Part shown: positions 10,654 to 21,950 of the stretch, one piece after another
Position numbering within the stretch: the stretch's first letter is position 1
Layout: each line of letters begins with the position of its first letter
Origin: Siphonodentalium dalli
Taxonomy: Eukaryota > Mollusca > Scaphopoda > Gadilida > Siphonodentaliidae
Direction: 5' to 3'
DNA: 64,000 bases
NCBI GenBank assembly: GCA_032622095.1
Contig: CP136064.1
Coordinates: forward strand, 6,939,512-7,003,511
Translations under genes and position numbers: made by a program
The notes under the pieces: model-generated
The model's database searches: none
Told to the model about the DNA's origin: nothing
What the model saw: only the letters and a program-made list of their open reading frames with translations

Positions 10654-11032
10654 ATAATAATGAAACGCCCGAACTATTTACCTGGATTTCATTTCGGAAT
10701 GAATGAGACCCCACTTTTAACTGTCTTATTGATGACTGATGAGTCTAACCTGGCTGCGTAAATGTTGAAAATAGTTAGCCCAACGCCCCAGACCGAATCG
10801 CGAATAAATAGTCATGTTCGGATCAATGACAGGTCGCGCGCCCCATGAAACCCGGCACGTGCGCATGGCGATTTAATAAATAAAGCTTTGAACTTTGCAA
10901 TCGCGCACCGAGAGATAACGTGCACGCCGCCACCCTTAGGGTTACTACGTTTAAGAGCACCCCGCTCAAATAAACACGATCGAAAATATGCTCACGACTG
11001 ACTTAGTGAACAAAAAAGTATTACCCCAATGA
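10654..11032 (+). other. non-coding segment inside LTR element
   Basis: No convincing frame is present. An ACTGATGAGTC segment near 10733 resembles a hammerhead core box, but no matching stem II or GAAA box follows, so no ribozyme is called. Confidence 0.4.
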
Positions 11033-11323
11033 ATGGTAGAGATGGCCATGGTAGTATTTTGCCCTAGTAACGTAGTTACAGTAGTAATTTTCATTATCTT
11101 GACCCACCGATTCTGGTGGAAATTTGTTAAACATCAGTTGCCAAGGTTAGCCATTATGTATAGTAAGCAGTTAGACCAGCGACCTGAGGATATCCTGAAT
11201 GCCGTGTTCAAAGAACCCATCGACGAAGCAATGGAGACGGATGCACCAAAGCCGTCTGCGCTATTCCGGGACAACACTCAGGAACGCCTACATGTATATC
11301 CAATTATAGCCGTCAGAGGCTGA
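11033..11323 (+). CDS. small membrane-type ORF in env position
   Basis: A 96-residue ORF from the ATG at 11033. Residues ~4-26 are strongly hydrophobic (MVVFCPSNVVTVVIFIILTH) and followed by basic and aromatic residues, which is consistent with a signal anchor. The rest is hydrophilic and acidic in places (DEAMETDAPKPS). It lies 3' of pol where envelope or accessory genes occur, but it is far too short for an envelope glycoprotein and has no fusion or glycoprotein signature that I recognise. It may be the first exon of a spliced product with the downstream ORF. Confidence 0.4.
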   Translation: MVEMAMVVFCPSNVVTVVIFIILTHRFWWKFVKHQLPRLAIMYSKQLDQRPEDILNAVFKEPIDEAMETDAPKPSALFRDNTQERLHVYPIIAVRG

Positions 11324-11776
11324 CCACATCTGTGGCGGATTTGGATTAGTATTAATTATGTATCGTATATTAATGTATTCCGAATTTCCTCCGTAATTAT
11401 TGTTGCGCGGATATCAGAATCATTCGCATGTATATAGACATTTATGCATTTCATATATTTCAAATATTAATTGTTGCATAACGATGTCCAGGGTATTATA
11501 GTTGTATAATCATCAGAATGATTATAGCAAGCGTTGAATAGGGACTATAAATCCCGACATTCAGTCATACGTTTTGATAATTGAAATCAATCACCCCGAC
11601 TTATCTTGTGTTTAAACTGTTCGTCAACAAATCCATCTATATAATTAGTTGTAAATTCCATTTTCGTATTGGGCCGATCTGACGACCCTCAAGCGATACC
11701 GATAAATTGGAAAATTAACCATTGTGTATTCTGACTGTGTCATTTGTTCTCAAACCTCACACAAATATCCGTTTGA

Positions 11777-12106
11777 GTATTACAGGCTGACCATGGCGGT
11801 GGAACAAGGGTCGACCAGTTGTCAGAACCTACCCCATACTCGGACATTGAGGACGAAAATACCTCGACGTCCGATGATGACGAAAATGACGACGCCATGA
11901 AATTTCAATCATAGTTTTACACCGAAAGAGTCACAGCCAGTGGGTCGGAGTTGTCTGAGAGACGCCCAGACGACCCGATCTACACGGAGACGACCGACAT
12001 CGAACCAGCTATCCATCGCCGATGCCGCTGTTGCGAAACACTTCGACGAATCATCGACCTGCTGCGCAGCGACGAATTGGACTTGCGATTTCAAGATCAA
12101 CTTTAA
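11777..12106 (+). pseudogene. 3' accessory ORF of LTR element with in-frame TAG
   Basis: A single frame (opening after TGA at 11774-11776) runs for about 109 codons to TAA at 12104, interrupted only by TAG at 11912-11914. Before the TAG it is acidic (DIEDENTSTSDDDENDD); after it, the frame keeps protein-like composition with a small Cys cluster (RRCRCCETLRRIIDLL). The frame begins beside TATTACAG at 11779-11785, which looks like a splice acceptor. GGCTGACCA occurs both here and at 11317-11325, near the end of the preceding ORF. The TAG may be a mutation or a readthrough site. No ATG is present before the acidic segment in this frame. Confidence 0.4.
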
Positions 12107-12109
12107 ATC

Positions 12110-12124
12110 GAAAAAGTGAAGGAG
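12110..12124 (+). promoter_or_regulatory. polypurine tract of LTR element
   Basis: GAAAAAGTGAAGGAG lies three bases before the 3' LTR, in the place expected for the plus-strand primer. It is purine apart from one T. Confidence 0.7.
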
Positions 12125-12127
12125 TAA

Positions 12128-12875
12128 TGTGCCAAGACAACCACAGGGACATAACTTTCAACCCGGGAAGAAGATAGGAAATCTCTGTCAGAGGGGCGCT
12201 CGATTACCACACATATCAGCGTCGCTGTTGACCACATCTAGATCACAAAAGTACTGAGCACCAAATCGAATTAGCGAGCGTCCATGCAATAACATAGGGA
12301 AATGATTTGTGGAGTAAACAGAACACGGTCTTGAGGATTATCAAGACCAGATGTATCGCCTAGAAAGCTACTGAAACCAGGAGAGTTAATAGGACCCATG
12401 GGGAGATGACGATAACTCAATTACCCTAAGTACGATGAACCGACGCGCCGTGAAAATACACATGGCCGTGATTAGCAGACACTGGGTATTTTAGGAAGAA
12501 GAAGCCGACATGATAGGACAGTTCTAACCAGCTACCCGATAGTAACAACAAATTCTCGGACGCCAGAGAAAAGCAGTAGAAGGATGGATGAAGATACAAG
12601 GTAAACATGATGATCTTGTGATCCTAACAACATCTCACTGATGCGCCGGCGGAAGAAGAACATGAGACGACAGGAAGATAAACTCAACCGGAACTCAACC
12701 GAGTAGAAGACAAGCAGATACATCCAACCTATGAAGACGGAAGAAGATCCCAACCCAAGCAGACGACAGGAAGAGAAACCCAGATACCCATGATTGAACA
12801 TTATTGACTTTGTTATATATAAATAATCAAACCGTTCTGATAGCCTTAAGAGTTATATGTACCCGTATTGGCACA
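12128..12875 (+). repeat. 3' LTR
   Basis: 748 bp, starting TGTGCCAAG and ending TTGGCACA, followed by the target duplication CAAA. By eye it differs from the 5' LTR by only a single missing C near 12574, which supports recent insertion. Confidence 0.95.
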
Positions 12876-13687
12876 CAAATTATCATTGTTATTAATTAGA
12901 ATCATGTATGTCAAAAAATTGATTGATACATTATATTCATATGTTAACCCTTTACCCAACAAAATGGCCAAAACCGGCCAAATAAAGCTTCAACAGCCTA
13001 AAATATATTCGATCTGTCTCAATAGAACCATACAAATATGGATATCATTGGAACCGGCTCCTTGACCACATTGTGATAGTTACAGTTATGCCCTGTGCCA
13101 ATGCATTCTCTTATATATGCAAGTCGACCATAGGTCGCCTCGCATATATAAGAGAATGCATTGGCCTAAAAAAAAACTTTTTTTAACACTTTTTACCATT
13201 TTTCCTTACATTCTTTAACAATTTTATAATTTTTAATGTGTTAAGCCAATGCATTCTCTTATATATGCGAGGCGACCTATGGTCGACTCGCATATATAAG
13301 AGAATGCATTGGCACAGGGCCGTTCTGTTGGGTAAAGGGTTAATGTTCATACAGTATCATTGTTATATGTTATACATGTAGTTATTCCTGTATGTCAAAA
13401 TTGATATATAAATTTTACTCTCAATTATACATTGATACATTATCATTGTTATAAGCTGTATTTCTAGTGCATACTCCGGTTTATACTCCCCATAACAGTA
13501 TAACCATATTATGCATAACATTATGCTCCTATGTTAACAATGATACATGCGTATTTCCCCTGATTTGTAATTATTATAATTTACACTCATGTGTGTGTAC
13601 ATTGTTACATAAATTATACTCCTATGTTAACATTGATACATATGCTATGCTCCTAAATTATCATTGTTACATTCATTATGCTCCTAT
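12876..13687. repeat. diverged satellite tract around the piggyBac-type MITE
   Basis: Degenerate copies of the phrases ATGTTAACATTG, GATACATTAT and ATCATTGTTA run from here into the regular 62-bp array. The LTR element and the TTAA-flanked MITE both interrupt it. Confidence 0.6.
12944..13343. mobile_element. piggyBac-type MITE with paired hairpins
   Basis: TTAA occurs at both ends (12944-12947 and 13340-13343), next to terminal inverted repeats CCCTTTACCCAACA and TGTTGGGTAAAGGG. TTAA duplication together with CCC...GGG ends is diagnostic of the piggyBac superfamily. Inside are two copies of a ~70-bp palindrome (13097-13165 and 13245-13313) in inverted order around an AT-rich spacer. No ORF is present, so it is non-autonomous. 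The flanks ATATG and TGTTC match the surrounding satellite phrase TATGTTAACATTG, which shows a precise insertion into one of its TTAA sites. Confidence 0.85.
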
Positions 13688-14475
13688 GTTAACATTGTTA
13701 TAAGTAATACTCCTAAACTATCATTGTTATAAGTAACACTCAGATATGGGTACATCGATACATACATTATGCTCCTATGTTAACATTGTTATAAGTAACA
13801 CTCAGATATGGGTACAACGATACATACATTTTGCTCCTATGTTAACATTGTTATAAGTAATACTATCATTGTTATAAGTAACACTCAGATATGGGTACAT
13901 CGATACATACATTATGCTCCTATGTTAACATTGTTATAAGTAACACTCAGATATGGGTACATCGATACATACATTATGCTCCTATGTTAACATTGTTATA
14001 AGTAATACTATCATTGTTATAAGTAACACTCAGATATGGGTACATCGATACATACATTATGCTCCTATGTTAACATTGTTATAAGTAACACTCAGATATG
14101 GGTACATCGATACATACATTATGCTCCTATGTTAACATTGTTATAAGTAACACTCAGATATGGGTACAACGATACATACATTATGCTCCTATGTTAACAT
14201 TGTTATAAGTAATACTATCATTGTTATAAGTAACACTCAGATATGGGTACATCGATACATACATTATGCTCCTATGTTAACATTGTTATAAGTAACACTC
14301 AGATATGGGTCCATCGATAAATACATTATGCTCCTATGTTAACATTGTTATAAGTAACACTCAGATATGGGTCCATCGATAAATACATTATGCTCCTATG
14401 TTAACATTGTTATAAGTAACACTCAGATATGGGTACAACGATACATACATTATGCTCCTATGTTAACATTGTTAT
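13688..14475. repeat. 62-bp tandem satellite array
   Basis: About eleven copies of a 62-bp unit (TTATAAGTAACACTCAGATA, then TGGGTACATC, and so on to TTAACATTG). Some units carry an extra ~21-bp piece, ATACTATCATTGTTATAAGTA. Neighbouring copies are nearly identical, which indicates recent homogenisation. Each unit contains a TTAA, the target of the MITE above. Confidence 0.95.
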
Positions 14476-15009
14476 GAGTTGTACTCCTAAATATACATTG
14501 ATATTAGTTATATTCATGTATGTCAACAATGATACGTGAATTATATCCCGATGTTAACATTGTTTATAAATTATACATGTATTCATGTAATTCAAAATTG
14601 ATATATAAATTATACTTTCATATATACATTGATACATTATCATTGATGTAAGCTGTACTCCTATATGTCAGCAGTGATTTCTAATTCACACTGCTGGGTA
14701 CAGATTGAGTCATTTCGTTTCTAAAATTGATTCTTTATTTTGATAGGAAATAGAATAGAAGGCGAGCGTCGGTGTGGGACTTGCCTTGCATAGTTTTAAA
14801 TTTGAATTTCCTCCCATTCCTAATGGATTTTATGCTTTGTTGCAATCCGCCGCTCTCTGTAATTCGTTTATCTCTACCTAAGAGAACGAGAAGAACCGAC
14901 ATCTCGCAATTTTTCTGCAGGTCGCACTTCAATGATTGACAGGTCGCTCATCCCATTAAGTGGATATCGAATTTGTTCAGATTACTGATACATGACACGA
15001 ATCCCCGAC
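14476..15009. other. diverged satellite edge, then unremarkable sequence
   Basis: Satellite-like phrases fade out by about 14700. The rest contains no ORF or element that I can support. Confidence 0.45.
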
Positions 15010-15123
15010 ATGTTAGCTCAGTATTTCTACTAGCAGGGGCGCCGATAATGGGAGGGTGGCAGGGCGTTAGCTCAGTATTTCTACTAGCAGGGGCGCCGAT
15101 ACTGGGAGGGTGGCAAAGCGGTA
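15010..15123. repeat. ~57-bp tandem duplication
   Basis: Two near-identical copies of a GC-richer unit (TTAGCTCAGTATTTCTACTA, GCAGGGGCGCCGATA, GGGAGGGTGGCA) begin near 15012 and 15067. A third start is cut short after CGGTAGCTCTG. Confidence 0.8.
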
Positions 15124-15901
15124 GCTCTGTTCATATCTTGGCCTTCATCACGAGTTTCACGGGAACGCGGCGATGTTAAAGTCGATGGGAGTGTAAACTT
15201 ATCTGGAAAGTTTGTAAGATGTTTCCGTGCATCGGTGATTTCTACGTGCAGTGGAGTGATTTTCCGGCGAAATTTACCCTCTGAACGGTCTGGTTTAAAC
15301 AATATTTATTTCTACCTTTGATTAATACATGTATACATGAAACAAGACATTGAGCATTATGATTTATATGACAGATTAGAATAGAAGACGGTGGAGAGGA
15401 TCTAACAACAAGCGGGTCACGGCTTATCTGAAGTTATCTCCCCAGAAAGAAAATCAAGCAGAATAGTATTTAGAAGGAGCAAATGACAAGAAAGCAAAAC
15501 ACGAAGAATAGTTTAATTATTATGAATCAGTTGAGGTCGAAGAGAAGGGCAGAGTGGGACAGACAGTGGGTAACCACTGCTGCGTGTTTACAAGCATTCT
15601 CAAATATATCTATCTTTATAAATTTGTCGGTCTGTCCTCCACCGAAAAACCGGGAGCCCCATTAGTACAGTCTGTTAAGCGACTCACTGACTGACCACGA
15701 AGTTGAAACTTCACCACGATAATTTTCGAATCAACCATGGGTTGCAAGACTCAGTTTTCTGTGTCTAGACAGAGCGCACCACGTGCGCCAATACATCACC
15801 GTAGTGTTGTGTGCAGGTCGGTGTTATGGTGTTGCCGCCGGATCGGGTACCACCGTTAATGGCCGTGCACTACACATACCCGACGTATCATTAAGTGTAT
15901 G
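15124..15901. other. no gene recognised
   Basis: Unremarkable mixed-composition sequence without a convincing coding frame, RNA gene or tandem array. Confidence 0.4.
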
Positions 15902-16172
15902 TTAACCCTCCCATGACTCGGGATTGAATGCTTCCTGAATTTTGCGAAACACCTGTGCCAATGCATTCTCTTATATATGCGAGTCTCCCACAGGGAGCCT
16001 CGGATATATAAGAGAATACATTGGCCAAACAATATATACCTTGGCCTTGTAAGCCAGTGCATTCTCTTATGTATGCGAGGCTCCCAATGGGAGACTCGCA
16101 TATATAAGAGAATGCACTGGCACATATATCGTTAATGGTGCACCAGCGCAGCTCCCGCCGTGAAAGGGTTAA
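15902..16172. mobile_element. piggyBac-type MITE, second copy
   Basis: TTAA is present at 15902-15905 and 16169-16172, with CCCTCCCATG and CATGGG-like CCGTGAAAGGG ends (imperfect inverted repeat). Inside are two inverted ~69-bp palindromes (15957-16025 and 16053-16121). Their arms match the family at 13.1 kb, but the tips carry CTCCCA/TGGGAG instead of GTCGACC. The left subterminal TTCCTGAATTTTGCG matches, in reverse, the fragment at 34736-34765. Confidence 0.75.
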
Positions 16173-16590
16173 ATAATCCTACCGTGGCCCGGAAAAATAG
16201 TAAACAAAAAAACACTTGAACCGGATTACAGTGGAAATACGGCCTACCCTTTATTGTGTCGACCAGGGTATCCAGCCCAAATAATCTCACTCACTAAATA
16301 CGTTGTTATATGGATGATCTAGTGCCTGAAACAAGGAAAATCCACAGTTAACAAAACAACAGAAACATTTCCTTGATAACAAAATGTATGTTTAATGGGT
16401 TTAATGGGTTTAATAAATGGAATAAGAGCCGGATCATGTAATAAATGCAATTATGTAATGAAGGTACAGCTTACGCGTATCTCACAATTAACCAACATGT
16501 TTTTCTTTCATGTTAGGCACCAGGTCTCCATGAAATCACTTCTAAAATGTAAAACAAAACCGTGTTTTAAGATAATTTATCGCGATAGAT
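16173..16590. other. no gene recognised
   Basis: AT-rich sequence leading into the 139-bp array; one 66-codon frame lacks features. Confidence 0.4.
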
Positions 16591-18700
16591 CATGATTATA
16601 ACATAATATATCACGTTTCAACACGATTCATCACCCCATATCAACATGTTGTTATTAGCATGCTCACTGTTAAATGTATAACAATTAGGACATACCACTG
16701 TGTTTGTAACCTTATTTATCACGATGGATCATGACTATAAGATAATATATCACGTTTCAACACGATTCATCACCCCATATCAACATGTTGTTATTAACAC
16801 GTTAACTGTTAAATGTATAACAATTAGGACATACCACTGTGTTTGTAACCTTATTTATCACGATGGATCATGATTATAACATAATATATCACGTTTCAAC
16901 ACGATTCATCACCACATATCAACATGTTGTTATTAGCATGCTCACTGTTAAATGTATAACAATTAGGACATACCACTGTGTTTGTAACCTTATTTATCAC
17001 GATGGATCATTATTATAACATAATATGTCACGTTTCAATACGATGCATCACCCCATATCAACATGTTGTTATTAGCATGCTCACTGTTAAATGTATAACA
17101 ATTAGGACATACCACTGTGCTTGTAACCTTATGGATAATGATTATAACATAATATGTCACGTTTCAATACGATGCATCACCCCATATCAACATGTTGTTA
17201 TTAACACGTTAACTGTTAAATGTATAACAATTAGGACATACCACTGTGTGTGTAACCTTATTTATCACGATGGATCATAACTATAACATAATATGTCACG
17301 TTTCAATACGATGCATCACCCCATATCAACATGTTGTTATTAGCATGCTCACTGTTAAATGTATAACAATTAGGACATACCACTGTGTGTGTAACCTTAT
17401 TTATCACGATGGATCATAACTATAACATAATATGTCACGTTTCAATACGATGCATCACCCCATATCAACATGTTGTTATTAGCATGCTCACTGTTAAATG
17501 TATAACAATTAGGACATACCACTGTGTGTGTAACCTTATTTATCACGATGGATCATAACTATAACATAATATGTCACGTTTCAATACGATGCATCACCCC
17601 ATATCAACATGTTGTTATTAGCATGCTCACTGTTAAATGTATAACAATTAGGACATACCACTGTGTGTGTAACCTTATTTATCACGATGGATCATAACTA
17701 TAACATAATATGTCACGTTTCAATACGATGCATCACCCCATATCAACATGTTGTTATTAGCATGCTCACTGTTAAATGTATAACAATTAGGACATACCAC
17801 TGTGTGTGTAACCTTATTTATCACGATGGATCATAACTATAACATAATATGTCACGTTTCAATACGATGCATCACCCCATATCAACATGTTGTTATTAGC
17901 ATGCTCACTGTTAAATGTATAACAATTAGGACATACCACTGTGTTTGTAACCTTATTTATCACGATGGATCATAACTATAATATAATATATCACGTTTCA
18001 ACACGATTCATCACCCCATATCAACATGTTGTTATTAACATGTTCACTGTTAAATGTATAACAATTATGACATACCACTGTGTTTGTAACCTTATTTATC
18101 ACGATGGATCATGACTATAACATAATATATCACGTTTCAACACGATTCATCACCCCATGTCAACATGTTGTTATTAACACGTTAACTGTTAAATGTATAA
18201 CAATTAGGACATACCACTGTGTTTGTAACCTTATGTATCACGATGGATCATGATTATAACATGCTATAGCACGTTTCAACACGATTCATCACCCCATGTC
18301 AACATGTTGTTATTAACATGTTAACTGTTAAATGTATAACAATTAGGACATACCACTGTGTTTGTAACCTTATTTATCACGATGGATCATGACTATAACA
18401 TAATATATCACGTTTCAACACGATTCATCACCACATATCAACATGTTGTTATTAACATGTTAACTGTTAAATGTATAACAATTAGGACATACCACTGTGT
18501 TTGTAACCTTATTTATCACGATGGATCATGACTATAACATAATATATCACGTTTCAACACGATTCATCACCACATATCAACATGTTGTTATTAACATGTT
18601 CACTGTTAAATGTATAACAATTAGGACATACCACTGTGTTTGTAACCTTATGGATAATGATTATAACATGCTATATCACGTTTCAACACGATTCAATCAC
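16590..18700. repeat. ~139-bp tandem satellite array
   Basis: About fifteen copies of a ~139-bp unit containing TTATTTATCACGATGGATCA, ATATCACGTTTCAACACG, CAACATGTTGTTATTA and ATTAGGACATACCACTGTG. Units near 17129 and 18650 are shortened by about 12 bp (TTATGGATAATGATTAT). The middle units (about 17255-17940) are nearly identical and carry TGTCACGTTTCAATACGATGC, while the outer units differ, showing a recent internal expansion. Confidence 0.95.
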
Positions 18701-18850
18701 ACCAAATCAACACTTTTTTATTGACAGTTTAACTTTTTATAACAATTAGAACATAAAACCACATCTGTAACATTATTTATCGTGATTATATCAGGATGCA
18801 TCACGTTCAACATGATTTATCACCCAAAATAAGAATCATGTTAATTAACG
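18701..18850. repeat. degenerate edge copy of 139-bp satellite
   Basis: The phrases TTATTTATCGTGATTATATC, GCATCACGTTCAACATG and AATCATGTTAATTAACGTG are clear but diverged versions of the unit. Confidence 0.7.
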
Positions 18851-18874
18851 TGTTATTTTTTTTTAACGGAAGGT

Positions 18875-19673
18875 AAGAAAAACCGGGATTCGAACCAGAT
18901 TAGAATATCTAGATGGCTTATTTTGGCCAACCTAGCAAACGGGGACACCTACTTTATGTTTCATCTATACTTTTATTGGAATTTATGTGAACTTGAATTT
19001 ACAAGGTTGCTAACTATACCGCACAGGTCCGTACAAGCCACGGTTAAAACCGTATTGAAATCAGAAACCATTGGGCTGTCACGATTGGAGAGTGTGGTAT
19101 GTGAATATCATAAACCTCAACTTTTCAAAGAGATAGCGATCATTTGCGTTGAAGACTCCCAGCGATATGAGCATATCTCATTCCCACAAACCTATAGCTC
19201 AAGTCCAGACGTGTCGAGCAAAGATGGCTCTGATTACGGGGAATCCAATTTCCATGTAAATTTGAGCGGATAGGCAGTTTAAATCTACCAAAAGCTATTG
19301 CTGCGATCGCTGAGAATGGACGCCATATTAGATTACCTCAAATTGCTTCTCTGAGTGGTAATGTGAGAACGTGTAGGATACTCAGTTATGGAATATCGTA
19401 TTGTTGTATAGACAGTAGTATAAAACCGTAAATGGATTATTCGTCGCTCTCTAAGTGAAATTCCGTGATCATTGGTAGAGCTCATATAATCGAATATTTT
19501 CCAGTCTGCGAGCCGCAAATGGTGTTTACGGCGGCACCAGGTCAACTCTTGTCGGTGATATCGCGGTGCCGAAAGGGCAATGTGGTGTACATTGACGTAC
19601 GTTGAGGTTTGGTTAGTTTCAGCTGCTACGTTTCACACCATTGTCATGGTTTCACACCGTTGTCATGGTTTCA
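18875..19673. other. tRNA-like fragment and no recognised gene
   Basis: CCGGGATTCGAACC near 18880 is the complement of a tRNA T-arm (B box), so a minus-strand tRNA-derived SINE relic may be present; no A box was identified. A 116-codon frame at 18923-19273 has a non-ATG start and no recognisable domain. Three tandem copies of a ~19-bp phrase ending GGTTTCACACC lie at about 19632-19677. Confidence 0.35.
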
Positions 19674-20542
19674 CACCCTAAATCTAGTTGGATAAGAAGT
19701 TATCCAACAGTCAATCAACCGTTGTGTGCCCACAGCACCTATCTACGTTGTGTGAAAAGTTGCATGACAATTTTGTTGGATACACTTTTACACAACGTTG
19801 CATAAATATTTACTACCAACGGTTGTATGTTAATTATACAACGTGTTGGATAAAATTTCACACAACACTCAATCAACGTTAATTGCCCACAGCACTTATC
19901 TACGTTTATTGAACTGTTGGGTGTTGGGTAGAGTTGGATGACGTTTGTTGATTGGAAAGTTTACCCAACGTTGATTGGAAAGTAAAATGTGGCAAGACGT
20001 CGTGGATAGCTTTGCCGGTATAGTATACCTTTGTTATAATTATTCTTTGTAGGATACACTGATTATGTAGGCTTTATGGGTTGGGTGTATGAGTGTACCA
20101 CTTTAGTCAAATTAGTGCCGTCAGCAGTTGTGTAAATTTGTAAACTTCACAATTTAAATATACACTCAATACATAAAGCCTACATAATCAGTGTATCGTA
20201 CAAAGAATAATTATAACAAAGGTGTACTATACCGGCAAAGCTATCCACGACATCATTCTTGCCCCATTTTCCAGTCGCTCGGGAGTTTTTTCACGCAGTC
20301 GCCCATCTTGTTTTGAAATATTTGGAGCCAAAAAATCGCATGCTCACCCGCACCGAAAACGCGCTGCTATTGGATGACCCGGTCACACGTCGGTTTTATC
20401 CAATGTGGTATGAAAGTAATACCACAGAAGACAGTTCACCCAATCAGTTGTGAACATCGTATCATACTGTTGGATAATCAGTACACAACAAATTCGCACC
20501 CAACGAGTTGTATACAACGTCCATCCAACTAGATTTAGGGTG
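19674..20542. mobile_element. non-autonomous TIR element with large internal palindrome
   Basis: Perfect 20-bp terminal inverted repeats, CACCCTAAATCTAGTTGGAT (19674-19693) and its complement (20523-20542), bound 869 bp. Subterminal regions contain many copies of CAACGTTG/GTTGGAT-like words in both orientations. The centre is a second long inverted repeat (about 19984-20098 against 20157-20270). No transposase ORF is present. I see no clear target duplication, so the superfamily is unassigned. Confidence 0.75.
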
Positions 20543-21950
20543 CACACCAGTCTGGAGTAAACTACATACCCACATATAAACAATAGTGGGTCTGACGACC
20601 TTTCGTTCAGTTTTCATTTCCCAAACCCGGGATTCCTTGTAATTACCGCCAATCAAAACTTAGCTCCAAGAAATGTGTGCCCCAATAAAAAACTAGTAAC
20701 AAGTCACATGCTCTCGGTGTGGAAATTCCGAAGGTGTGGCTAAATGTTGTTAAAATAGTATCCATGACGTCATGTTATACCGGAAGAGAAATTCACAAAT
20801 CGACAAATAAAGTAGATTGTTGACGAGCGGTCGAAAGTTTAAAATCAAGAATCACCGGAATTTGGATTGCAGGCAACTGTAATTAGGGTACAACTGGCCA
20901 ATCGTTGGAGCTAATAATACGGCTGTGTAAGGTCGGGAGGGTTTCGGTGGGGTTGGTGGTAGAATTGTGTTGCTCTTCGCTCGTTTTGGCTGCGGTGGTA
21001 CTACTGCCGGTACTGGGGAACTGATCGATCGTTTTGTTATGTCATTTAACTTTTTTTTAGTTCTGGAGTTGTTTTAGCAAATAGTCCCGACATTCATGTA
21101 TTTTTGATTCGTGGCCGTTGATTTGTGTTATTTTTTGACAACATGGTCGACAAATCGCCTGCCCAATCTAAAAAATAATTCGTTCTGAGTCCAAGAGATC
21201 CACATAAATTGACATTTTTTATAATTTCAAGAAGATCTGTCTTAGTTATTGTACATATTATTTTGGATCCCGGAAGTTAGCTGTTTCCCTTTATTGTCAG
21301 TAAAACAACCGCCGAACGAAAAGTCACAAACCCTGCAACTATTAATTCCGATTCTTAGAATCGGCTTCACAGGGTTGAAGCGGCCATGACGGCACTGGCA
21401 CGTGACCATGTTTACGCCTGTCAATCACAACTAATTTCAGATTTATATTTAGTGCCGTGTGACGTAATTTGGGGGAAGCCCACTACCGTTCAGAAATGAA
21501 AAGTTGATGGGAATGCAATAGACTCAGTATCAGTATGAATCTGAGTGTATGTTTACATAGACTGGGTGCACATGATGTTGTCGCTCTTATGGTTGTTGTT
21601 GGTTGATTTCTCACTGAATCCACGTCACTGTGCAAATGCACGGAACCACCGGCCTCCGATGAAGGCCGCTTGGTCACTGTGCCAGTGCATTATCCTGAAA
21701 TGTTCTCTGTCATTGTAATATGCTAGATGTGGTGTTCGCTTATATTATGGAAGCCAGGTTACCTGATCAGATAACATGCACCTATAATGGTCACAAACTC
21801 CGTAATTGTTGTTAGCGCAAATTGTGTTTACGGCGTTATTGTGTTCATATATTGTGTTTGAATGGAAGGGAGGGGCGTGTACCTGTATACGTTGAGGTTT
21901 GGTTTGCATTGTGATTTTTCATCGTTTCATCTCAGAACTAGGTCATCACA
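20543..21950. other. no gene recognised
   Basis: Mixed-composition sequence with only short frames on both strands. No tandem array, RNA gene or element ends are apparent. Confidence 0.4.

Larger units (their letters stand above)
7113..12879 (+). mobile_element. Gypsy-like LTR retrotransposon, deletion derivative, with 4-bp TSD
   Basis: Two direct LTRs of about 749 bp (7117-7865 and 12128-12875) bound a 4.26-kb interior. They start TGTGCC and end GGCACA and are flanked by the duplicated target CAAA at 7113-7116 and 12876-12879. The interior holds a gag ORF with zinc knuckles, a -1 frameshift signal, and a pol ORF that has an aspartic protease fused directly to an integrase C-terminal region. 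Extra small ORFs follow in the env position, then a purine tract. Reverse transcriptase, RNase H and the integrase catalytic core are absent. The near-identical LTRs indicate recent insertion, so replication was presumably supplied in trans. Assignment to Gypsy/Metaviridae rests on the gag and integrase-tail style. Confidence 0.9.

Noticed and set aside
10726-10775. ACTGATGAGTC inside the LTR element as a hammerhead
   Set aside because: A GAAA occurs downstream, but the intervening bases cannot form a stem II and flanking stems do not pair.
16590-18700. Regular tandem array considered as a CRISPR
   Set aside because: There are no unique spacers between short repeats; whole 139-bp units repeat and the context is eukaryotic.
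18923-19273. 116-codon frame
   Set aside because: Non-ATG start, no domain, adjacent to satellite and tRNA-like relic; it could be chance.
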